DNA of 15,096 nucleotides from JBAVQS01 sp049694275. Lineage in GTDB: Bacteria; Chloroflexota; Anaerolineae; UBA4142; SHND01. The stretch covers positions 1 to 15,096 of the forward strand of contig JBAVQS010000051.1 of assembly GCA_049694275.1 (NCBI GenBank), read 5' to 3'. How positions within the stretch are numbered: position 1 is the first letter of the stretch; each line of letters begins with the position of its first letter. Position numbers and translations under genes: made by a program. Positions 7,201 to 12,369 of the stretch are shown in pieces. The notes under the pieces were generated by a model. The model saw only the letters and a program-made list of their open reading frames with translations. It ran no database searches and was not told where the DNA came from.

Positions 7201-7441
7201 TCTGCGCAAAAAGAACAAGAGCGGCAAGTTCGACATTCAGCGCTACAAGGGGCTGGGCGAGATGAACCCCGACCAGTTGTGGGAGACGACCATGAATCCC
7301 GAAAACCGGACGCTGCTCCAGGTGATGGTGGAGGACGCGGCGGAGGCGGACCGCACCTTTGACATGCTGATGGGCAACGAGGTCGCCCCCCGCAAACGCT
7401 TTATCCAGACGCACGCCAAGAACGCGAACCTGGATGTCTGA
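4208..7441 (+). CDS. gyrB: DNA gyrase subunit B, interrupted by an intein
   Basis: The B subunit of type II topoisomerase, which with GyrA introduces negative supercoils using ATP. The full frame is 1077 residues. Removing the 435-residue intein leaves 642, the normal GyrB length. ATPase domain: PGMYIG at 33-38, Glu51 and Asn55 in EVVDNAIDEALAG, DNGRGIP at 82-88, GLHGVG at 123-128. Toprim domain: Glu434 in EGDSAGG directly before the intein, and the DADVDG metal-binding motif at 942-947. QRYKGLGEMNPDQLW at 1011-1025 and the C-terminal FIQTHAKNANLDV favour GyrB over ParE. GAGG (4197-4200) lies 7 nt before ATG 4208. No gyrA or recF is adjacent. A perfect hairpin follows the stop codon. Gyrase activity here should depend on protein splicing, because the intein splits the Toprim active site. 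Confidence 0.97.
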   Translation: MAKAKELNNQPTEQYDASKITVLEGLEAVRRRPGMYIGSTDIRGLHQLVFEVVDNAIDEALAGACDSVIIGIDSDNVVTVADNGRGIPVDIHAQTGKSGVEVVMTKLHAGAKFGSGGYKVASGLHGVGVSAVNALSDWLRVRVKRDGQIYEQKYKRGVPVTELTVVGKYPQGERTGATVSFLPDKQIFKQIDYKFDVLAQRFREMAFLTKGLTIKFTDEREDREMSFYFEGGISSFVRYLNRNRGVLHAPFTVSAPANGNYIEAAIQYTDSYSESVYTFANNINTIDGGTHMTGFRTALTRTLNDYARKASILKESDPNLTGDDVREGLTAIISVKLEEPQFESQTKGKLGNAEVKTQVEQVVGEAFAEWLAEHPKEGREIITKALTAARARDAARQARDLVIRKSALESISLPGKLADCSEKEPDKCELYIVEGDSAGGCFDGDTRVALADGRNLTFREIVAEQAAGKELYCYTIRQDGKIGLERIVNARVTRTQARVVKVTLDNGEELICTPDHPFMLRDGSYRPAALLTSADSLMPLRRRRSDVSEPGITIQGYEMAWDPRSETWLFTHILADWYNRWQGVYAVESGEHCHHVDFNKLNNNPTNIRRMGRAEHLRLHNAHLDKTLRRPDVIAKSRDIRQSVEFRAMMSERMSQPEIREMLSERAQAQWADAGYKAFMGDKWREFYNGDESYRDRNREQLDRAQKEYWADEAHREKQAERVREYFANHPEARAANAERAQAEWQDEALRDWRREKTREQWTPEFRAKRQQALDRTYYLKTIAALKQFERNPGELDLEGYQTYRLNLKDKTLLRFDTFCERYFDGDAGRAREAVANYNHRIVSVERLAEPVDVYDLEVPGTHNFALASGVFVHNSAKQGRDRKFQAILPLRGKIMNVEKSRLDKMLQNEEIRALITAIGTGVGNGFDIATLRYGRVILMSDADVDGAHIRTLLLTFFFRYMQPLIEHGHLYIAQPPLYKVKEGKTEQYVYDDKALEDLRKKNKSGKFDIQRYKGLGEMNPDQLWETTMNPENRTLLQVMVEDAAEADRTFDMLMGNEVAPRKRFIQTHAKNANLDV
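5528..6832 (+). other. GyrB intein (435 aa) with HNH homing endonuclease
   Basis: An in-frame intein occupying GyrB residues 441-875, inserted between EGDSAGG and SAKQGRD, an insertion site known from other GyrB inteins. Block A starts with Cys441 (CFDGDTRVALADG). Block B has the Thr513-Pro-Asp-His516 motif. Block F reads VYDLEVPGTHNFALASG and block G ends VFVHN, followed by extein Ser876. The catalytic Cys1, block B His, penultimate His and terminal Asn are therefore all present, so splicing should work. The insert carries an HNH nuclease core near residues 592-621: CHHVDFNKLNNNPTNIRRM followed by EHLRLHN. Between the HNH core and block F lies a 150-residue run of short charged helical repeats (about 630-780). 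The coding sequence looks less GC-rich than the flanking extein, as expected for a mobile insert. Cleavage activity is inferred. Confidence 0.95.
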
Positions 7442-7461
7442 GCGGCGCTGCGCAGAAACTC

Positions 7462-7506
7462 CCGATACCAAAACATCTGCCGGGCTGGCAGATGTTTTGG
7501 TATCGG
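7462..7506 (+). terminator. Perfect 20-bp hairpin after gyrB, likely terminator
   Basis: Bases 7462-7481 are the exact reverse complement of 7487-7506, with loop GGGCT. The inner stem CATCTGCC/GGCAGATG is flanked by AAAA on the left and TTTT on the right, so it can act as a terminator on either strand. A second short stem (GCGGG 7506-7510 with CCCGC 7516-7520) follows directly. It lies 21 nt after the gyrB stop codon. Confidence 0.65.
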
Positions 7507-7537
7507 CGGGAAACGCCCGCGCGAGCCCCCTCGCCGC

Positions 7538-7565
7538 TTGACATTTTCCCGAATACCATGAGAAT
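7538..7565 (+). promoter_or_regulatory. Candidate promoter of the sensor kinase gene
   Basis: A perfect TTGACA (7538-7543) is followed 16 bp later by GAGAAT (7560-7565), which matches TATAAT at 4 of 6 positions. The predicted leader to ATG 7630 is about 58 nt. It shows no clear Shine-Dalgarno sequence. Confidence 0.4.
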
Positions 7566-7629
7566 AAAGCATTCTGAAACGAGTACGCTCCAGGTACATT
7601 CTCCCCGCGACTCGTAGACGGCGCAGTCT

Positions 7630-10600
7630 ATGCAATCTCCGCTCACCGATTTTGGGCAGCAGCATTTACCCCGCCTGTTTGGGCTCCGGATCTGGGCCAT
7701 GCTTGGCGCGTTCGTCATCGGCCTCCTGCTCCAGGTCTTGCTTCCCGGCTATTCCCTCTCGCTGATCCTCGCGCTCCTCTTGATTGAGGTGGTGCTCAGC
7801 GGCGTGGCAATCCTCCTTTTACACCGCCTTGCGCCCCGGCTGGTCGTGCACGCGGTGCTCGGCGCAGACGTCGTCCTCTTTACGGCGCTGGTGTTTGCCA
7901 CCGGCGGACTGGAAGGCGGATTCGTCGCGCTCTACGTCTGGATTGTCGTCATCGCCGGGATGGTCCTGGGCCTCTCAGCTGGGCGCCTCTATTCCGGCCT
8001 GGTCCTCGCCGGCTTTGTGGTCAATGTGCTGCTCGAGGTTGCCGGGGTCCCATCCGGGTGGCGCGTGCCGCACCCACTCGGCGTCACCATCATTGGGCAA
8101 TCTGCCCTGTTTGCCATTCTCCTGACGCTGGCGTACGTCATCGTTCGCTTGCGCCATCAAACGGCTAAACAACGGACCGAGGAGAACGCCGCGCTCTCCG
8201 TTCGCCGGGCGGACGCCGAACGGGTCGGACAGCGCTGGGCCATGGTCAACGCCGTGGCGCTGCGCATTCAAGAGTCGTTCGAGCCCCGGCAGGTACACGA
8301 GCTGATTGGCGCGCAGCTCGAAGCCGCAGGACTGCACGTGGCGATCTGGGAAGCGAATGCGGGCGATGCGCTCCACCTTGCGTACGTTTCACTCGACAAC
8401 CGGCGCCTCCAACTGGTGCTGGCCGTGATGGGCATCCATCCGGAGAAATTGACTCTCGATCTGCAGGGTTCCTCCTACTATCAGAAATGCATGCAGGAGC
8501 GCGGGCCCGTCCTGGTGGAGAATATGGCGAGCGACATCGGGATGCGCGCCATACAGGTGACCGAGCCGATTTTGCGCCGGGTTCTCCAACTGGTGGGGGT
8601 GAAGCGCGTCATCCTGGCGCCGATGTTCATCGACGATCACCCGGTGGGGCTTTTCTCCTTTTGGGGCGAAGCGCTGGACGCCAGCGACATTGCCCCGCTC
8701 GGCGCGCTGGCGGGCCAGGCCGCCTCTGCGCTGGGCAAGGCCAATCTGCTCTTGCAGTTGCAGAGCCGGACCGCGGCCTCGGAACAGAACGCGCGTGAGC
8801 TGAACCTGCTGTTTGAGGCCCTGCGGGCGACCACGGCGACCCTCGAACAGGACCAGGTCATTGCCCGCCTGCTCGAAAAAATGGTCCGCGCCTTTGATCT
8901 GACCAGCGCCTATTTTGTGGAACTCGACGAGCCGGGCGATACCATCACGATCCGTCAAGTGTTTTTTGCAGAGTCGGCGACGCCGCGCGAGCGGGAGATT
9001 CTCGTGCACACGCGGCCGATTCGGGACCTGCCCATCATCCAAAAAATGCTCCGCGGGGTCACGACCGTTGTCCAGGTGGACGACCCGGAGCTCTCGCCGG
9101 CCGAGCGCGCCCTGTTGGAAGAGGGCGATGCGCGGACCGCGCTGCGCGTTCCGCTTGGCGCCGCGGACCGGATTATCGGATTGCTCTCGTTGTGGGACAG
9201 CCGGGCGTCGCGGACCTGGAGCGAGAACGAGATCCGCCTGGTCGAGACGATTGCCGCGCACACGACCGTGGCCCTGACCAACGCGCGTTCTTTTGCCGAA
9301 GCGCGCAGCCGCACGCGCGATCTCGAAGCGCTGTACACGGCCGGCCAGCGCTTCAATTCCAGCCTCTCGGTCAGCGAGATCTGCCAGGTGGGCCTCGACG
9401 CCTTGATCGAAAACCTGGGCTATGACCATGTCGACATCTATTTCCTTAGCGGGGACCGCCTGCGTTTGCAGACGGCGCGCGGCTATCCCGAGACAATCGA
9501 TACCATTCCGATCACCCGCGGCGTCATGGCACGCGCCGCCCACGCCCGCAAGCCAATCCTGATTGAAGATGTCACCCTGGACCCGGACTATATCGCCGCC
9601 ATAACCGACATTCTATCCGAGCTGGCCGTCCCGCTGATTCGCAACGACGAGGTGCTGGGTGTGCTCAACATTGAAACGGTTGCGCCCCGCCAGTTGACCG
9701 CGGCCGATGTCCGCCTGCTGACGACCTTTGCCACTCAGCTCACCATCTCCATCGATCATGCGCGCCTGTTTGAAGAGATGCAGCATCGCCTGGCCGAGAT
9801 CGAAACGCTCCATCAGGCGAGCGAGGCCTTGAATTCAGACCTTACCCTCGATGGAGTGCTCAACCGGGTCGCCGACTATTTCCTGGCGCTCCTCCAGGTC
9901 GATACCTGCTCCATCTCGCGCTGGGATGCGGCGAGCGAAGAGCTGTATATTTTACTGGACCGGGACCCCAACTTGCGGCTGCAGATGGCGCCGGGGACTC
10001 ATTTCCCGGCCTCCGAGGTTTATTACACCCAGTTGATGCTCTGGGATTTGCAACCCCATTCCTTTCGCCGGGACGCCGCATCCCTCGTGTCGGACATGGC
10101 TGCGGTGCTCGACCATTATCAGTGGTCCGCGCTGCTCGTCGTGCCGCTGCTCGGCAAGGGCAAGCTAATCGGAATGTTGGAGCTGGGGGTTCGCCGCCGG
10201 CCGCGTGATTTTACCGCCGACGAGACGCGCCTGGCGGAGAGCCTGGCCAACCAGGCGGCCATCGCCATCGAGAATGCTCGGCTGTACGCACAGGCGGAGC
10301 AACGCCTCCGCGAAACCGAGGCGCTCTACAGGTTCACGGCGGCGCTGGGCGAGGTCACCGAGTTGAATGCGCTCGGCCGGATTGCTCTCGACCTGATTGG
10401 ACAACTGATCCCGTTTGATTTCGGGGGAATCGCGCTGGTCAACCAAGAAAAGGGGATGATCGCACCGATGATCATGACCGGGGCCGACCTGCCGCTGATT
10501 CTGGAAGGCCACCCGCAAGAAACGCGCGGCGAGCCCCTCGCCGACCCCGGCGCAGGGATTGTGCGCTGGGTCATCAAACATGGCGAGACGGTGCGCCTGG

Positions 10601-11442
10601 GCGACGTCCGCGCGGACCCGCGCTATGTATCGTGGGCGATGGATCACCGTTCGGAATTATGCGTTCCGCTGTCGAGCGGCGAGCGGGTCATCGGCGCGCT
10701 GAACCTCGAATCCCGGCAGTTGGACGCCTTCGACGAGCACGCCGAACAACTGCTGGTGACCTTTGCCAATCAGTTTGCGATTGCCATCGTGAACGCGCAG
10801 CTTTATGAGCGGACGCGCCAGGAGGCCGAGGTCAAGACCGCTCTCCTGCGCGAGCTCTCCCATCGCGTCAAGAACAATCTGTCGGCCATTGCCATGCTGC
10901 TGCAGCTCGCCCTGATTGAGGCTCCGGCGGCGCGCGAAGAGATCTTGCTTGAGACACTGGCGCGGGCGCAGAGCATGATCACGGCGCACAACCTGCTGGC
11001 GCACTCGACGAACGCCCGTGTCAAGCTGGTCGAGCTGGGCGAACAGGTGATTCAAGAGGCGGCGCGCCAGTTGGCGCCCCGCGACCGGCCGGTTACCGTC
11101 CGGGCGCAGGGCGAGCCGATCGAGATTGCGCCGAGCCAGCTTACGACAGTGGCGCTCGTTTTGAACGAGCTGGCGACCAACTCGATCTTACACGGAGTGA
11201 ACGAGACCCCCACCGGGAACGCGCAAATCGAATTCCAGGTCAGGCCGGGCCCGGCCGGGGTGAGCCTCGTCCTCTCGGATAACGGCAAGGGGCTGCCCGA
11301 AGGCCTGTCCATCGACGCGGGCGCCGGGCTAGGGCTGGGCCTGGTCCGCACGCTGGTCGAAAAGGACCTGCACGGCAAATTCACCCTGGAACGACGCGAC
11401 GGGTGGACGGTGGCGACGGTGCAGTTCAAGCCGGAGGAATGA
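7630..11442 (+). CDS. Membrane-bound multi-GAF sensor histidine kinase (HisKA_2 type)
   Basis: A 1270-residue sensor kinase. Residues 18-175 contain six predicted membrane helices, followed by a charged helix (about 176-203). Five GAF-like domains follow, roughly 205-370, 385-550, 565-715, 730-885 and 900-1065. Each ends in the strand pattern V-P-L-...-G-x-L (RVPLGAADRIIGLLSL, AVPLIRNDEVLGVLNI, VVPLLGKGKLIGMLEL, CVPLSSGERVIGALNL; the first is the divergent APMFIDDHPVGLFSF) and is joined by a short coiled segment. The phosphoacceptor is His1078 in ELSHRVKNNLSAI, the HisKA_2 signature. The HATPase domain has Asn1184 in LNELATNSILHG and DNGKG at 1217-1221. No response regulator or receiver domain is in the window, so the partner is unknown. 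The start at ATG 7630 is kept because later Met codons would remove part of the first helix. It converges on the Dabb gene with 12 bp between stop codons. Confidence 0.93.
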   Translation: MQSPLTDFGQQHLPRLFGLRIWAMLGAFVIGLLLQVLLPGYSLSLILALLLIEVVLSGVAILLLHRLAPRLVVHAVLGADVVLFTALVFATGGLEGGFVALYVWIVVIAGMVLGLSAGRLYSGLVLAGFVVNVLLEVAGVPSGWRVPHPLGVTIIGQSALFAILLTLAYVIVRLRHQTAKQRTEENAALSVRRADAERVGQRWAMVNAVALRIQESFEPRQVHELIGAQLEAAGLHVAIWEANAGDALHLAYVSLDNRRLQLVLAVMGIHPEKLTLDLQGSSYYQKCMQERGPVLVENMASDIGMRAIQVTEPILRRVLQLVGVKRVILAPMFIDDHPVGLFSFWGEALDASDIAPLGALAGQAASALGKANLLLQLQSRTAASEQNARELNLLFEALRATTATLEQDQVIARLLEKMVRAFDLTSAYFVELDEPGDTITIRQVFFAESATPREREILVHTRPIRDLPIIQKMLRGVTTVVQVDDPELSPAERALLEEGDARTALRVPLGAADRIIGLLSLWDSRASRTWSENEIRLVETIAAHTTVALTNARSFAEARSRTRDLEALYTAGQRFNSSLSVSEICQVGLDALIENLGYDHVDIYFLSGDRLRLQTARGYPETIDTIPITRGVMARAAHARKPILIEDVTLDPDYIAAITDILSELAVPLIRNDEVLGVLNIETVAPRQLTAADVRLLTTFATQLTISIDHARLFEEMQHRLAEIETLHQASEALNSDLTLDGVLNRVADYFLALLQVDTCSISRWDAASEELYILLDRDPNLRLQMAPGTHFPASEVYYTQLMLWDLQPHSFRRDAASLVSDMAAVLDHYQWSALLVVPLLGKGKLIGMLELGVRRRPRDFTADETRLAESLANQAAIAIENARLYAQAEQRLRETEALYRFTAALGEVTELNALGRIALDLIGQLIPFDFGGIALVNQEKGMIAPMIMTGADLPLILEGHPQETRGEPLADPGAGIVRWVIKHGETVRLGDVRADPRYVSWAMDHRSELCVPLSSGERVIGALNLESRQLDAFDEHAEQLLVTFANQFAIAIVNAQLYERTRQEAEVKTALLRELSHRVKNNLSAIAMLLQLALIEAPAAREEILLETLARAQSMITAHNLLAHSTNARVKLVELGEQVIQEAARQLAPRDRPVTVRAQGEPIEIAPSQLTTVALVLNELATNSILHGVNETPTGNAQIEFQVRPGPAGVSLVLSDNGKGLPEGLSIDAGAGLGLGLVRTLVEKDLHGKFTLERRDGWTVATVQFKPEE

Positions 11443-11454
11443 GCGCGTCCGCCG

Positions 11455-11745
11455 TTAGCTCTCGAAATCGACGGCGACCATCCGCTCGGCGCTTGCGCGC
11501 AGCGCGGCGCCCAGCGGCGCGTGATCGGGATGTTCCTGGTAGCGCTTGAGCGCCGCCAGGTCATCATACTGGCCGACAAGGCCAAAATCGAACGAACGCT
11601 CCGAGTGCACAATATCTTCGCCGAGCTCATAGCGGCGAATCTCGGGGATGCGGCCGGGGAGACTGCGCAGCCCGGCGATGATCCGCTCGATCTCGGCCCG
11701 TGGTGTTTCGGATTTGAACTTGACCATGACCAGATGTGTTAGCAT
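11455..11745 (-). CDS. Stress-responsive alpha/beta-barrel (Dabb) domain protein
   Basis: A 96-residue soluble protein. MLTHLVMVKFK at the N-terminus, the SLPGRIPEIRRYELGEDI stretch, FDFGLVGQYDDLAALKRYQ and EHPDH match the Dabb family, small dimeric ferredoxin-like proteins linked to stress responses and sometimes to small-molecule cyclisation or hydroxylation. Its biochemical role here is unknown. It converges with the kinase gene (12 bp between stops) and is divergent from the pentapeptide gene (36 bp between starts). On the minus strand TAAAAT ends 7 nt before its ATG and no Shine-Dalgarno sequence is visible, so a leaderless start is likely. Confidence 0.88.
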   Translation of the reverse strand: MLTHLVMVKFKSETPRAEIERIIAGLRSLPGRIPEIRRYELGEDIVHSERSFDFGLVGQYDDLAALKRYQEHPDHAPLGAALRASAERMVAVDFES

Positions 11746-11747
11746 GG

Positions 11748-11774
11748 TTGCTATTTTAGCATATATGTTACAAT
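11748..11774 (+). promoter_or_regulatory. Leaderless-type promoter of the pentapeptide-repeat gene
   Basis: TTGCTA (11748-11753) and TACAAT (11769-11774) have a short 15-bp spacer. The -10 box ends 7 nt before ATG 11782, leaving no room for a Shine-Dalgarno site. Confidence 0.5.
11753..11758 (-). promoter_or_regulatory. -10 box of the divergent Dabb gene
   Basis: Read on the minus strand this is TAAAAT, followed by AGCAACC and the ATG at 11745. The 7-nt distance is the same as for the pentapeptide gene. I see no good -35 box at 16-18 bp. It overlaps the opposite-strand promoter, so the two would compete for polymerase. Confidence 0.4.
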
Positions 11775-11781
11775 AGAGCGC

Positions 11782-12279
11782 ATGAATGCTCAGGAATTGT
11801 TAAAACGGTACGGCGCGGGCGAGCGCGACTTTACGAATGCGGACCTCCACGGCCAAAACTTCGCCGAGGCGGTCTTGCGCGGCATCGTGCTCCGCGGGGC
11901 AAACCTCGAAAAGGCGAACCTGGGGTGGACCAACCTGGAAGGGGCCGACCTGACCGGGGCCAATCTCAAGGGCGCCAATCTGCAGGCGACGCATTTCAAA
12001 GGGGCGACCCTGGAACGGGCGGACCTCTCTGAGGCGCGCGCCAAGCGCTGCGGCCTGACCGAGGCCAATCTCGCGGGGGCGAACCTGCGCGGGGCCGTGC
12101 TGGTCGGCGCCAAGCTGGACCGCGCCAACCTGCGCGGGGCGAACCTGAGCAAGACGCACCTCGACGGCGCGGATTTTACCGGCGCCGACACGACCGACGC
12201 CGATTTGAGCTTTAGCGAGGCGAGCAACGCGATCGGGTTGGCGGGCGGCCAATCCAGGTCCTACAAGCTGGACAAGTAG
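11782..12279 (+). CDS. Pentapeptide-repeat protein
   Basis: A 165-residue protein. From residue 16 to about 150 it is a near-continuous series of A(D/N)LxX pentapeptides (ANLEK, ANLGW, ADLTG, ANLKG, ANLQA, ADLSE, ANLAG, ANLRG and so on), which fold into a right-handed quadrilateral beta-helix. The short N-terminal helix MNAQELLKRYGAGERDF is common in bacterial members. The tail SFSEASNAIGLAGGQSRSYKLDK is not repetitive. Functions in this family range from gyrase protection (Qnr, MfpA) to unknown. Nothing specific to Qnr or MfpA, such as Qnr-type loops or a recognised dimer module, can be seen, so gyrase binding is only a possibility despite gyrB lying 4 kb away. No signal peptide or membrane segment. 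Confidence 0.9.
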   Translation: MNAQELLKRYGAGERDFTNADLHGQNFAEAVLRGIVLRGANLEKANLGWTNLEGADLTGANLKGANLQATHFKGATLERADLSEARAKRCGLTEANLAGANLRGAVLVGAKLDRANLRGANLSKTHLDGADFTGADTTDADLSFSEASNAIGLAGGQSRSYKLDK

Positions 12280-12313
12280 GGTCATTCTCCTGATGTGCCG
12301 ACAATACAAGGAC

Positions 12314-12346
12314 CGCCGGTCGTCTTGACCCGGCGATCCTCTCTTT
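12314..12346 (+). terminator. Weak terminator candidate after the pentapeptide gene
   Basis: CGCCGGTC (12314-12321) pairs with GACCCGGCG (12327-12335) around loop GTCTT with a one-base bulge. It is followed by the pyrimidine-rich ATCCTCTCTTT. It lies between two convergent genes, which fits a terminator role, but there is no clean U-tract. Confidence 0.35.
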
Positions 12347-12369
12347 CGCGCGATTCAAATTTGCAGCGC

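Noticed and set aside
5900..7471. Long minus-strand ORF (523 aa) opposite the intein and the 3' half of gyrB
   Set aside because: It is the antisense shadow of a conserved coding region in high-GC DNA. Its translation is rich in Arg/His/Leu without domains, and the plus strand encodes clear GyrB and intein motifs.
11782..12279. Assignment of the pentapeptide protein as Qnr or MfpA
   Set aside because: No family-specific loops or dimer module can be recognised; general pentapeptide similarity is not enough.
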